Source: Paenibacillus rhizosphaerae (GTDB lineage Bacteria; Bacillota; Bacilli; Paenibacillales; Paenibacillaceae). Taken from it: a stretch of DNA of 64,000 bases. The notes under the pieces are model-generated. The model was given only the letters and a program-made list of their open reading frames with translations. It was not told where the DNA came from and ran no database searches. Positions 16,176 to 25,013 of the stretch are shown piece by piece; the first letter of the stretch is position 1, and every line of letters begins with the position of its first letter. The translations under genes and the position numbers were made by a program. The stretch lies in the NCBI RefSeq assembly GCF_014192015.1, contig NZ_JACHXJ010000006.1, forward strand, positions 483,195-547,194. Direction: 5' to 3'.

Positions 16176-17711
16176 TTATGTCCCGCTCCAAACTAACAGT
16201 GAGCAACACTCCACATGCACCGTGTGCGGAAACATATCCACCGGCGTCACTTCCACCGTGCGGTACCCGCCATCCTCCAGCACCCGCAAATCCCGCGCCA
16301 GTGTGGAAGGATTACAGCTCACATACACCACCCGCTCCGGCTTCATCTCCAAAATCGTCTCCAGCAGCTTCGGATCGCAGCCCTTGCGCGGCGGGTCAAC
16401 AACGATGACGTCCGCTTCGATGCCCTGCTCCTTCCAGGCAGGAATCACATCCTCAGACGCCCCTACCTCAAACGTTACATTACTCATCCCATTCAGCTCC
16501 GCATTGCGGCGTGCATCCTCAATCGCCTCCGGAACGATTTCGACGCCGTACACCTTGCCCGCATGCTGCGCCAGGAACAGTGAAATCGTCCCGATGCCGC
16601 AGTACGCGTCGATAACCGTTTCTTTCCCGGTCAGCTGCGCATACTCGACGGTCTTCCCGTACAGCACTTCCGTCTGCGCCGGGTTCACCTGATAGAACGA
16701 CCGCGCAGAGATGGCGAACTTCACGTCGCCGATATAGTCATAGATAACCTCGCTGCCCCACAGGACGCGAGTCACGTCTCCGAAAATAACATTCGTCTGC
16801 TTTGTGTTCACGTTCTGGCAGATGCTAACCGCCGACGGCAGCTGTTTGCGGATCTCCGAGATCCACTCATCCGCATGCGGTATCTTATCCCCGTTCGTTA
16901 CCAGAACGATCATCATCTCGCTGGTACGGAAAGCGACCTTCACGACAACGTGGCGCAGCAGGCCTTGGCCGCTCTCCTCGTCGTAGGCGGAGACGCCGAG
17001 CTTCCGCCCGATGGCCTTCACGCGGGCAACGACCTCGTCGTTGTGCTCGTGCTGGATGAGGCAGGCCTCCATGTCGATGATGCGGTGGCTGCCGCGGGCG
17101 TAGAAGCCGCCCACCAGGCCGCCTTCGGTGACGCCGATCGGCACCTGGGCCTTGTTGCGGTAGCGCCACGGCTCGTTCATGCCCAGCGTGGCATGAACCT
17201 GGATGCCCTGCTGCGCTGCGCCGCCCGCTGCGGCAGCGGAAGCAGCCGCAGCAGCGTCCGCGCCTGCCGCCCCACCTATGGCCTGCACCCCGCGCAGCTC
17301 GGGCTCGCCGAGCACCTGCAGTTTGCCGATGCGCGTCAGGTTGTCCACGACCAGCTGGCGCTTCCACGCGAGCTGGGCGGCATAGTCCATGTGCTGCAGC
17401 TGGCAGCCGCCGCACTGGTCATAGATCGGGCAGGGCGCCGCGATCCGGTCGGGGCTCGCCTGCACGATGTCGAGCAGCTTGGCGTAGCCGTACTGCTTCT
17501 TGGTCTTGAGCACCTTCACGCGGACTTTCTCGCCGGGAAGGGCGCCCGCGACGAACAGGGTATAGCCTTCGGCGCGGCCGACCCCTTCTCCGTCATGGTT
17601 CATGCCGATGATGTCGATGACGGCTTCATCGTTTTTCGCTACCGGCAGGCCGGCAATCGGTGCAGGCGTGCTGCGGCTGCCGGGATTCCGGCGGCTGTGT
17701 CGCTTGTTCAT
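16176..17711 (-). CDS. rlmD: 23S rRNA (uracil-C5)-methyltransferase, RlmD/RlmCD type
   Basis: A 511-residue SAM-dependent methyltransferase for C5 of uridine in 23S rRNA. It has an N-terminal TRAM RNA-binding domain (about 27-85), iron-sulfur ligands in PCPIYDQCGGCQLQH (Cys94, 100, 103) with a later Cys in MEACLIQHEH, SAM motifs VIDAYCGIGTISLFLAQ and VVDPPRKGCDPK, and the catalytic Cys in VYVSCNPSTLARDL. An alanine/glycine-rich insert of about 22 residues (around 146-168) is unusual for the family and probably a surface loop. The start is uncertain: ATG at 17711 fits family length better than ATG at 17765, and neither has a strong ribosome site. It follows dgkB as in Bacillus. Confidence 0.93.
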   Translation of the reverse strand: MNKRHSRRNPGSRSTPAPIAGLPVAKNDEAVIDIIGMNHDGEGVGRAEGYTLFVAGALPGEKVRVKVLKTKKQYGYAKLLDIVQASPDRIAAPCPIYDQCGGCQLQHMDYAAQLAWKRQLVVDNLTRIGKLQVLGEPELRGVQAIGGAAGADAAAAASAAAAGGAAQQGIQVHATLGMNEPWRYRNKAQVPIGVTEGGLVGGFYARGSHRIIDMEACLIQHEHNDEVVARVKAIGRKLGVSAYDEESGQGLLRHVVVKVAFRTSEMMIVLVTNGDKIPHADEWISEIRKQLPSAVSICQNVNTKQTNVIFGDVTRVLWGSEVIYDYIGDVKFAISARSFYQVNPAQTEVLYGKTVEYAQLTGKETVIDAYCGIGTISLFLAQHAGKVYGVEIVPEAIEDARRNAELNGMSNVTFEVGASEDVIPAWKEQGIEADVIVVDPPRKGCDPKLLETILEMKPERVVYVSCNPSTLARDLRVLEDGGYRTVEVTPVDMFPHTVHVECCSLLVWSGT

Positions 17712-18057
17712 GCTGCTTGAGTCACTTCTTTCGAGTATATTTTGAAAGGGAAAGCCCCGATTCACGGCGGCCTGTCCACTTGTATTCGTTAATGTCTTTT
17801 AGTTTGATTATGCTGTATCCCGCAGGTCATAAGCCCCACAACCCTCCGGCTTCATTTCTTCCCCGCATCCTTCCCATTATAACAGAAAAGCGCACAAAAA
17901 AAGTCAAGATGCCCTGCCCTCATCCTAACGGATGAGCTGCATGCCGACACCTTAACTCTCCTACGATGATCCACCGCCTGCTCAGCTTCCCTGCGCCTGG
18001 ACGAACCATCCTATTCCTATCCATGTTGTCTATATCGAAGTATGTCAAAAACAAGCC
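17712..18057. other. Intergenic between dgkB and rlmD
   Basis: No gene. On the minus strand TATAAT (17881-17876) with TTGACT 20 bases upstream could be an rlmD promoter, although the spacer is long. CTCATC-CTAACG-GATGAG at about 17922-17937 forms a small hairpin that may end dgkB. Confidence 0.35.
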
Positions 18058-18939
18058 TTAAGCAAAAATCCGCAAGTGCTGCGGCAGCACCGAAAACTGC
18101 CCCGGCAGCGTTCCGCCAAGCTCCCCGTCCAGGTTCAGCAGCACCTTGCCCGGGGACGTCACTTCCATCGATCTCGTGCGGAAATAGACGACCTTCTTGT
18201 CGTTGAAATGCTCGCCGCGCAGCGCGAGGCTGACCAGCCGCACGAATTCGGCCAGATTGCATTTCTTGAGGGCGATCACGTCGAGCAGGCCATCGTCGAT
18301 CCGCGCGCCCGGCGCGAGCTTCTCGAAGCCGCCGACGGAGTTCGTGTTCGTGATCAGGAAGATCATGAACTCGTCATGGATCGTCTCCTGGCCCTCGGCA
18401 TGGATGATCAGCTCCTGCGGAGACAGGCTGACCATTTTCTCCACGCCTTTAATATAATAAGCGAGCTGGCCGATCATCGTCTTCAGCCGGCTGGGCACGT
18501 CATACGTCAGCTCTGTGAGTGTGCCTCCCCCAGCAATGTTGATGAAATAGCGGTCATTCGCCTTGCCCACGTCGATGGGGCGGGTCTGCTGGCGGATGAC
18601 CAGGTCGCAGTAGTCTTCCCAGTTCCTTGGAATGCCCAGTCCCCGCGCAAAATCGTTTGTCGTTCCGACCGGGAACACGCCGAGCGGCGGCAGGTTATCC
18701 CGCTCCGCCATGCCGTTGACGACCTCGTACAGCGTGCCGTCCCCGCCGGCGGCGATGATCATGTCGTACCCCCGCTCCACGGCGTCGATGGCCGCCTTCG
18801 TGGCGTCCCCTTCGCCCATCGTGGCATGGCAGGAAGCCTCGATGCCGCCCTGATCGAGCCGGTGCAGAATGTCCGGCAGACGCCGGCGCATCTCCTCCCG
18901 GCCTGAGGTGGGATTATAAATCAAACGTGCTCTTTTCAT
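18058..18939 (-). CDS. dgkB: Diacylglycerol/lipid kinase
   Basis: A 293-residue soluble lipid kinase of the DgkB/YegS family that phosphorylates diacylglycerol to phosphatidic acid at the membrane, recycling lipid from lipoteichoic-acid synthesis. The N-terminal DAGK catalytic domain shows RLIYNPTSGRE, the ATP-binding IIAAGGDGTLYEVVNG (residues about 63-78), and GVFPVGTTNDFARGLGIPR. The C-terminal beta domain includes FEKLAPGARIDDGLLDVIAL and VLLNLDGELGG, the aspartates of the structural Mg site. Its position upstream of rlmD matches B. subtilis dgkB-yefA. The ATG overlaps no other gene; cbiX-like lies 51 bases upstream. Confidence 0.93.
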   Translation of the reverse strand: MKRARLIYNPTSGREEMRRRLPDILHRLDQGGIEASCHATMGEGDATKAAIDAVERGYDMIIAAGGDGTLYEVVNGMAERDNLPPLGVFPVGTTNDFARGLGIPRNWEDYCDLVIRQQTRPIDVGKANDRYFINIAGGGTLTELTYDVPSRLKTMIGQLAYYIKGVEKMVSLSPQELIIHAEGQETIHDEFMIFLITNTNSVGGFEKLAPGARIDDGLLDVIALKKCNLAEFVRLVSLALRGEHFNDKKVVYFRTRSMEVTSPGKVLLNLDGELGGTLPGQFSVLPQHLRIFA

Positions 18940-18990
18940 ACATACGCCACCTAATAAGTTGATAATTTCCGAATAAGCGCCTGTTCCTTA

Positions 18991-19767
18991 TCATGACGCG
19001 TCAGCATCACGCGCAAGCCAGCTCCGGATCTGCCGCTCCATCCAATGGGTCAGCAGCGGGTGCGGCAGCAGCGCTTCACCTGAATACCGGTAATTTAACC
19101 CGTCCAGCCGCTGCGGAATCACCGTCCGGGTGAAATACCCGTCACTCAAAAACAGCGGAGCTGCAATCACCTGCATCCCGCGTTCCTGCTGCCAGTATTC
19201 CACCTTCGCCCGCACGCTGTCAGGCCGTAGCAGGGCATAGTCCGCCGCGGCCAGGCCGCCGATCGCCCGGGCGCTCTCCGCGAGACGTGAGAGGCCCTCC
19301 TCCCAGCGCTCGCGGAAGCCGTCATGGCTGCTGCCGTGACCAACAAGAATAAGAACCTCCTCGCCGGGGTTCTCCGATTCCGTCTTCACTTTATCCCACA
19401 CCATGCGGGCCACGTCCGGATCGTTGTCGATCGGCTCTCCATACAGAATATTCGCCCGGATGCGAAATGGCTCCAGGTCCGTGTCGATGGCCGGGGCGTC
19501 AATGACGCCGAGCGCATATGCGATTTCATTCACATGGGTGCTGCCCGAAGAGACAAACAGCGGAATCACCAATATATCCGTAACGCCCTGGCTCTCCAGT
19601 TCATCAATCCCGTCCTGAATCAAGCGGCCTTCCACGATCTCCAAGAACGAAGCCGCCACAGGGAGTTCTCCCCGCAGCGGCAGCTGTTGGACGGCATCGT
19701 CGACCAGCTGGACCCAGGAGGATTCCCTGGAGCCGTGACTGATAACAAGTACCCCCGGTTTGCGCAT
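18991..19767 (-). CDS. CbiX/SirB-type sirohydrochlorin chelatase-like protein
   Basis: A 258-residue protein with two CbiX domains (about 5-120 and 130-250). The first starts PGVLVISHGSRESSW with the metal/porphyrin-site histidine and continues DILVIPLFVSSGSTHVNEI. The second has VLILVGHGSSHDGFRERWEE and VIAAPLFLSDGYFTRTVIPQ. Members insert cobalt, iron or nickel into sirohydrochlorin for B12, siroheme or F430; many stand-alone Bacillales copies are unassigned. Its ATG is one base after the yerC stop, so the two are cotranscribed and probably coupled. No other tetrapyrrole gene is near, so the physiological metal is open. Confidence 0.88.
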   Translation of the reverse strand: MRKPGVLVISHGSRESSWVQLVDDAVQQLPLRGELPVAASFLEIVEGRLIQDGIDELESQGVTDILVIPLFVSSGSTHVNEIAYALGVIDAPAIDTDLEPFRIRANILYGEPIDNDPDVARMVWDKVKTESENPGEEVLILVGHGSSHDGFRERWEEGLSRLAESARAIGGLAAADYALLRPDSVRAKVEYWQQERGMQVIAAPLFLSDGYFTRTVIPQRLDGLNYRYSGEALLPHPLLTHWMERQIRSWLARDADAS

Positions 19768-19768
19768 A

Positions 19769-20059
19769 TTAACGCCCGAGACGCTCTAACGTCATTTTAT
19801 ACCCTTCGTTGCCATAATTCAAACAGCGCTTCACCCGCGAAATGGTGGCCGTGCTCGCTCCCGTCTCCGCTTCGATCTGATTGTACGTGCTGCCCTTGCC
19901 GAGCATACGCGCCACTTCCAGACGCTGGGAGAGGGATTGAATCTCGTTAACGGTACATAGATCGTCGAAAAATACGTAGCATTCCTCTACATCTTTAAGA
20001 GTTAAAATGGCTTCAAATAGTTGGTCGATGCTTTTATCATTAAGTTTCTTCAGTTGCAC
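19769..20059 (-). CDS. yerC: YerC/YecD family TrpR-related protein
   Basis: A 96-residue DNA-binding protein related to the Trp repressor. The helix-turn-helix is ARMLGKGSTYNQIEAETGAS followed by TATISRVKRCLNYG (about 50-84); the N-terminal helices, including LFEAILTLKDVEECYVFFDD, form the dimer core. In B. subtilis yerC lies near yerB, dgkB and yefA, and the related genes are all found in this window, which supports the name. The target genes are not established. It is the first gene of a yerC-cbiX pair. Confidence 0.9.
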   Translation of the reverse strand: MQLKKLNDKSIDQLFEAILTLKDVEECYVFFDDLCTVNEIQSLSQRLEVARMLGKGSTYNQIEAETGASTATISRVKRCLNYGNEGYKMTLERLGR

Positions 20060-20583
20060 TGAAATATCATCCCCTATTGTAACTATTGCCTATTCAGGAT
20101 TTTGCTCCCGTCACAGGGTCTTTCCACATTTAATATCGGTCAATCCGTGTTCAAATGATAGTCCTCTATGTACTCCCATTGTACCGAGCCGGTATGAACT
20201 TTTCAAGCGTTAACGGATTCACGCACTGAAGAGTTGCATGGCAGCAGGCCAAATAAAGCGGCATGGATCCGCCGCCCGGTCCCCGATGCCCTTCCACGGT
20301 TAAAATGCATAGAACACCACCTTCCACTTGAAAGCGCTTAAATTATACATCATCCGGGCGGGCTTGTACATGTTTTGGTGGATCATTTCCAATTCTCGGC
20401 ATCAGATTCAGGTCGTGATCACAGACTGGCGATATTCCTGCCTCCACACCTGCACCAACCGGGCCCCCGCTGAATCTTGTAGGATAAGGGCCGTGTGATC
20501 CTTGAATGTCGATTTTTGTGCAAAAGAAAAACCGCCCTATATGGCGGCGTGGCTCGTTGCTGTGATGTCCTGTCGTGTCCAGT
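20060..20583. other. Gene-free stretch upstream of yerC
   Basis: I see no gene here. TGAAAGCGCTTAAA at 20329-20342 resembles a catabolite-responsive element but has no nearby gene start, so I do not assign it. Confidence 0.35.
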
Positions 20584-20820
20584 TCATTCCGGACTCGAAG
20601 GTCCTTCCTTGGCTCGGGAATTCTTCTCCTGATGGTAATCTTCCCAGAGCGGAGCGATGTAGTGTTCCAACGTGTTCACGAGCTCATTTCTCCGGCCTTC
20701 TTCGATATTGACCGTGTCATTTAAAATATCGTTTCGAATCCGGATGAGCACAAATAGTGGGGGTAATGCCACCTCGCGCAGTGCCTGAATCATGTGTTCT
20801 TCTTGGGACGAAATATCCAT
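20584..20820 (-). CDS. Small uncharacterised acidic protein
   Basis: A 78-residue soluble protein (MDISSQEEHMIQALREVALP onward), rich in charged residues and predicted mostly helical, with VNIEEGRRNELVNTLEHYIA in the middle. I do not recognise it. The ATG at 20820 has AAAGGAAG ten bases upstream; upstream codons in frame look non-coding. It lies alone, divergent from the YqfQ-like gene at 21059. Confidence 0.5.
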   Translation of the reverse strand: MDISSQEEHMIQALREVALPPLFVLIRIRNDILNDTVNIEEGRRNELVNTLEHYIAPLWEDYHQEKNSRAKEGPSSPE

Positions 20821-21058
20821 CACGGCATCTTCCTTTTCTATTCGGGATGACCTCATTATAAACCGTGACATTAATGTCAGGGTCAAGCGAAAATAAAGCC
20901 GCAGTCCAACGATGCCACCCGTTCCCTTCGCTGCTTCCGCGCCCCCTGGGCATCCGCCCGTTTCCGCTCCTATCCCTGTCTACCGGGCTAACGTCCATAC
21001 ATTATGTTTGCCCAGCACATACAGTATAGTAAATCATTCCAAAAAGGAAAGTGATATC

Positions 21059-21652
21059 ATGCCTGAGCATTACTATCATAAGTCAAAGGCAAAGCCCAAA
21101 GCTGATCACCGCTCGCTGAACGAATTTGCCTCCCCATATCCGCAGTCCCCGTATCCCGGTATTCAAGGCTATCCCGATTTTGGAGCACCCGGCGGATTAC
21201 CCGGCGGCGCTCCCGGGTTTGTGCCTTATTACGGGCCGGAAGGGCTGGCTGGTACAGCCGAGGTCATCCCGCCGGTATCTGCAGCCGCCTCCGCTGCTCC
21301 CGCGGCCGCCGCAGCCGCAGCCGCCGCACCGGTCGCCGCCGCAGCCGAAACCGCCAAGACCGGCTTCTCCCTCGCCCAGCTCGGCGACCTCAAGGGACTG
21401 ATCGACCGGGTGGGCGGCATCGACGGCATCGTGAACTCCGTCGGTAAGTTCCAGAAGGTGATGACCGGTATGCAGCAGATCGCCCCAATGTTTAAGCTGT
21501 TCGCGGGTCTCGGTAAAGGCAAGACCAACAGCAGCAATGATGGAGAGTACAGACCCCGCCGGAAGAAGAAGTCCAAAAAGTCGACTTCCAAGAAAAAATC
21601 GTCGTCGAAGAAGAGCTCGTCGAAAAAAACTTCCAAGAAGAAGCGCAGCTGA
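21059..21652 (+). CDS. YqfQ/VrrA-like low-complexity protein
   Basis: A 197-residue protein of unusual build. A Tyr/Pro/Gly-rich head (about 1-65) with SPYPQSPYPGIQGYPDFGAP resembles spore-coat proteins. An Ala-rich linker follows (about 75-100). Then comes a conserved-looking amphipathic segment (100-155) with LGDLKGLIDRVGGIDGIVNS and VMTGMQQIAPMFKLFAGLGK, and finally a Lys/Ser tail of about 35 residues. Head, amphipathic core and Lys tail together recall YqfQ/VrrA-type proteins of Bacillales, but the assignment is by architecture only. AAAAAGGAAAG precedes the ATG. A spore-surface or nucleic-acid-binding role is inference. Confidence 0.55.
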   Translation: MPEHYYHKSKAKPKADHRSLNEFASPYPQSPYPGIQGYPDFGAPGGLPGGAPGFVPYYGPEGLAGTAEVIPPVSAAASAAPAAAAAAAAAPVAAAAETAKTGFSLAQLGDLKGLIDRVGGIDGIVNSVGKFQKVMTGMQQIAPMFKLFAGLGKGKTNSSNDGEYRPRRKKKSKKSTSKKKSSSKKSSSKKTSKKKRS

Positions 21653-21985
21653 CGTTAAAAAAGCCACCACCATTGCCGTTTAAGCCGAACGAAGCCTTCA
21701 TGGTGTTGATCCATCATCCACTGTACCGATACCCTCATGACGTCCGATTTTACCGAAAGAATGACGATGTTCCCTCTTCGCCACCATATCATTGCCCAAA
21801 GAACATACAAGCGCCAGGTCCCAAGCGCAGAAGTCTCTCCACTTCCGTGCCTGGCCTGGCGCATTCCGTTCTACTATACGTGATCTTATCCTGTCGGTCC
21901 GTTCTAATTTACCCTGCCCTGGCCGATTGCCCTGTTCTACCTTGCCATACTCTTGGCCTGACGCAACCCTTTATGGCCCCTAAAC
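21653..21985. other. Gene-free stretch before corA
   Basis: No supported gene or terminator with a clear stem. A minus-strand frame at 21655-21864 ends QWWWLF but has no ribosome site. Confidence 0.35.
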
Positions 21986-22945
21986 CTATTTGAACCAACC
22001 GCGCTTCGTGAACCATAGCACCATGCCCGCCCCCAGCACGAACATGAGCAGCATGACGGCGGGGTAGCCGTACTTCCAGTGCAGCTCGGGCATATCGACG
22101 AAATTCATGCCGTAGATGCCGGCGATGAGCGTCAGCGGCATGAAGATGACGGTAATGACCGTCAGCGTCTTCATGATCGCGTTCGCCCGGTTGGAATTGA
22201 GCGAGATGTAGCTGTCGCGCAGGTCGGCGGTCATTTCGCGGTCGGCCTCGATCATGTCGGTCAGCTTAAGCAGGTGGTCGTAGATATCGGCAAAATACAC
22301 CTTATGCTCGTTGTTGTTCTGGACATGCTGGGAGTTGACGACCCGGTACAGCAGATCGCGCATCGGCACGATCGTCCGCCGCAGCTTCAGCAGCCGGCCG
22401 CGCAGGTCGAACACCTGGTTCATCAGCTCCTCGACCGACTCTTTGCCGCCGCGGTTCTCCAGGTCGGCCAGCTCATCCTCGATTTTGTATAAGCTCGGAA
22501 AATAGCGGTCCACCAGGTGGTCCATAACGGTATAGGCGCAGGAAACCGGGCCGCGCGCCCAGATTTTGCGGTCATGCGCGTGCTGGAGGATCTGATTCCA
22601 GGCATCGTCGACGACCGGCAGCTCTTTGAGATGAAAAGACACGAGCAGGTCATGCCCGAGGAAGAGGTCTACCTCATCAACCCCGAGGGTATCGGGATCA
22701 AGCGCATGCAGAACGAAGAACTGCAGATCCTCGTACATATCCAGCTTCGGCCGCTGCAGCACATGCATGCAGTCCTCGACCGCCAGCGGGTGAAAATGAA
22801 AATACGTATGTAAAAGGGCGGACTCCTCTTCGTTCGGACCGTTGAAATCCACCCACATCCAAGCATAGTCCTCCATCCGGGCTTCCTCCAGCGAAATTCC
22901 CGTCAGCACCTCATGGGAATGGGTAATGGCAAGCGTGCGTATCAT
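21986..22945 (-). CDS. corA: Magnesium/cobalt transporter CorA
   Basis: A 319-residue pentameric divalent-cation channel. The large cytoplasmic alpha/beta domain and long stalk helix occupy residues 1-255. Two C-terminal transmembrane helices follow, with the selectivity signature YGMNF at residues 278-282 inside TLIAGIYGMNFVDMPELHW, and a basic tail FTKRGWFK. It mediates Mg2+ (possibly Co2+ or Ni2+) uptake across the cytoplasmic membrane. It is monocistronic. The leader upstream (22946-23080) does not show the conserved M-box pieces, so I cannot claim an Mg riboswitch. Confidence 0.95.
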   Translation of the reverse strand: MIRTLAITHSHEVLTGISLEEARMEDYAWMWVDFNGPNEEESALLHTYFHFHPLAVEDCMHVLQRPKLDMYEDLQFFVLHALDPDTLGVDEVDLFLGHDLLVSFHLKELPVVDDAWNQILQHAHDRKIWARGPVSCAYTVMDHLVDRYFPSLYKIEDELADLENRGGKESVEELMNQVFDLRGRLLKLRRTIVPMRDLLYRVVNSQHVQNNNEHKVYFADIYDHLLKLTDMIEADREMTADLRDSYISLNSNRANAIMKTLTVITVIFMPLTLIAGIYGMNFVDMPELHWKYGYPAVMLLMFVLGAGMVLWFTKRGWFK

Positions 22946-23086
22946 CGGCGTTCAGCTAAGCTCCCCTCTAGCGGCTTGTGTTCCGGCTCCGGCAGAAGCG
23001 GAGCACCTCATATGTATGTTCTGATCTATCTTCGTATTGTACAGCATCCGTTCGAATGAAGTCACGCCGGCCTATTTTAACGTAAC

Positions 23087-23113
23087 AAAAAAGCCAACCC
23101 TTTGACGATTGGC
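23087..23113 (-). terminator. Terminator of the phosphate-transporter operon
   Basis: On the minus strand GCCAA-loop-TTGGC is followed by six T (A-run 23087-23092). It lies about 50 bases past the pit stop. The stem is short (5 bp). Confidence 0.6.
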
Positions 23114-23163
23114 CCCCACTCTACTCCAAATGTGTACATCTATATATTGATATTTAAACAAGA

Positions 23164-24153
23164 TTAGAAAAGGATTTTAAAGATAATACCCGCCAGCACC
23201 GCTGAAATCGGAATGGTAATGAACCAGGTGATGACGATTCTTCCGGCCAGCGACCATTTCACTTCGGAAAAGCGCTTCGCGCTGCCTACGCCTAAGATCG
23301 CGGACGTAATTGCGTGCGTCGTACTGACTGGCAGGTGCAGGAGCGTTGCCGTGAAGATGACGGAAGCGGACGAGAAGTCTGCCGCAAAGCCGTTGATCGG
23401 CTCGATTTTAAAAATTTTCGTGCCCATCGTCTTGATGATTTTCCAGCCGCCGATGGACGTGCCGAGCGCCATGGAGGTCGCCGCAGCGATTTTAACCCAG
23501 AGCGGAACTTCGAGCGTCTCCAGCCGGCCCGATGTCACCAGTGCAAGAGTGATGATCCCCATTGCCTTCTGCGCATCGTTGGTGCCGTGCGTGAACGACT
23601 GCAGCGCCGCCGTAATGATCTGCATGAACCGGAAGCCTTTATTAACCGTATGCGGGCTGCGTTTGGCAAAGATCCACTTCAGAATCGTCATGACAATATA
23701 TCCGATCACAAATGCGATGAGTGGCGATAACAGCAAGCCTTCCACAATTTCCGTAAAACCGCTCCACTTGATATGGCTTGCGCCTGCTCCGACATAAACC
23801 GCTCCGGCCAGCGCACCGATGAGTGCGTGCGACGAGGAGGACGGAATGCCGAGCCACCAGGTGACGAGGTTCCAAATGATCGCCGCCAGCAGCGTGGCTA
23901 TGACAACTTCGAGCCCGTTGTCCAGCGTGGAGGGGTCGGTGACACTGCCGCCGATCTTCTTCGCAACGCCCGTGAACATAATTGCGCCGACAAAGTTCAT
24001 AACCGCCGCCAGAAGGATTGCTGTCCGCGGCTTCAGCGCCCGTGTCGATACGGACGTGGCGATCGCGTTCGCCGTGTCGTGGAAACCGTTGATAAAGTCA
24101 AACGCCAGCGCCAGAATGATGACTATGGTAAGTACAAATAATGATGTCTCCAT
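23164..24153 (-). CDS. pit: Low-affinity inorganic phosphate transporter, PiT family
   Basis: A 329-residue PiT transporter that moves metal-phosphate with protons. Both halves of the inverted repeat show the PiT signatures: FDFINGFHDTANAIATSVST in the N-terminal half and ITAALQSFTHGTNDAQKAMG in the C-terminal half, each with the GxNDxxNA-like Asp/Asn. About ten transmembrane helices are visible. It follows the DUF47 gene after 16 bases, the standard PiT accessory pair in Bacillales (ykaA-pit). The order regulator then transporter points to one transcript. Confidence 0.95.
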   Translation of the reverse strand: METSLFVLTIVIILALAFDFINGFHDTANAIATSVSTRALKPRTAILLAAVMNFVGAIMFTGVAKKIGGSVTDPSTLDNGLEVVIATLLAAIIWNLVTWWLGIPSSSSHALIGALAGAVYVGAGASHIKWSGFTEIVEGLLLSPLIAFVIGYIVMTILKWIFAKRSPHTVNKGFRFMQIITAALQSFTHGTNDAQKAMGIITLALVTSGRLETLEVPLWVKIAAATSMALGTSIGGWKIIKTMGTKIFKIEPINGFAADFSSASVIFTATLLHLPVSTTHAITSAILGVGSAKRFSEVKWSLAGRIVITWFITIPISAVLAGIIFKILF

Positions 24154-24169
24154 GTGTCTCCAAAACCCC

Positions 24170-24784
24170 TTACGAGTTGCTCATAATGATCGATTCCAGC
24201 ATGTTGGCCACGTCTTCGCAAGCGTCGGTGGTCGTCTCAAGGCGTTCGTAAATTTCCTTGCGCTTGATCAGCTCGATCGGATCGGTCACTTTCGCAAACA
24301 GCTCTTTAATACAGATGCGCAGCAGCTCGTCGCCCTGGTTCTCCAGGTCGTTCAGGCGGATCGTATATTCACGCATGGCCAGCAGCTTCTTCTGGGACAG
24401 CAGGTGGATCGCCTTCTGAATCTCGTATGCCGACTGGCGCAGAATTTCCGCGAATTGCACGATATACTCATCCGGATCCGGGAGATGGTACATGTCGAAA
24501 CGGGAAGCGCAGGCTTCCAGCCCGTCCATCACATCATCCATGGTGGTTGTCAGGTCCATGATGTCGTCACGTTCGATGGGCGTAATGAATGTCTTGTTGA
24601 GTTCTGTAATAATCGTGTGCGTGTAATCGTCACATTGCGACTCGAATCTCTTCATTTCGTTGGCAAAAACAAGCACATCTTGCAGATTGGCCACATGCTG
24701 GGTGAAATAATCGGCAGCCTGAACAATCGTATCGGCCATATTCTCCAGGGTTTGGAAAAATATGTCCTTTTTCTTCAATCTCAT
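24170..24784 (-). CDS. DUF47 family PhoU-like protein
   Basis: A 204-residue all-helical protein of the DUF47 (PF01865) family related to PhoU. It holds the metal-binding acidic motif ERDDIMDLTTTMDDVMDGLE near residues 70-90 and, in the second three-helix bundle, EIYERLETTTDACEDVANML. Such proteins are encoded directly upstream of PiT transporters and are thought to modulate them. The ATG at 24784 follows AAAGGGG. It is the first gene of the operon; no clear Pho box could be assigned in the AT-rich leader. Confidence 0.92.
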   Translation of the reverse strand: MRLKKKDIFFQTLENMADTIVQAADYFTQHVANLQDVLVFANEMKRFESQCDDYTHTIITELNKTFITPIERDDIMDLTTTMDDVMDGLEACASRFDMYHLPDPDEYIVQFAEILRQSAYEIQKAIHLLSQKKLLAMREYTIRLNDLENQGDELLRICIKELFAKVTDPIELIKRKEIYERLETTTDACEDVANMLESIIMSNS

Positions 24785-25013
24785 ACGATAACCCCTTTAC
24801 ATAAGTTTGCATAAACACCGCAAAAACATGAGAATGACAACCCTTGTTATCTTATCAATCCGTCCTACGGTTTGTAAAGATAAGCGGCTTTCAATTTTAA
24901 TGCAATGTAAACTCGCTGCCGAATTTATATATTAAACTTACCCATTCCCTACCAAAATATCCGGAAGGTTGACAATTCCCGCAAGGATTCGCCATCCTTT
25001 TCCTCTTTTACCC

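Noticed and set aside
20329..20342. Catabolite-responsive element TGAAAGCGCTTAAA
   Set aside because: One mismatch and no gene start nearby; it may be chance.
21655..21864. Minus-strand frame ending QWWWLF
   Set aside because: No ribosome site and no neighbour or homology support.
22946..23086. Mg2+ (M-box) riboswitch upstream of corA
   Set aside because: The leader is too short and lacks the conserved M-box blocks.
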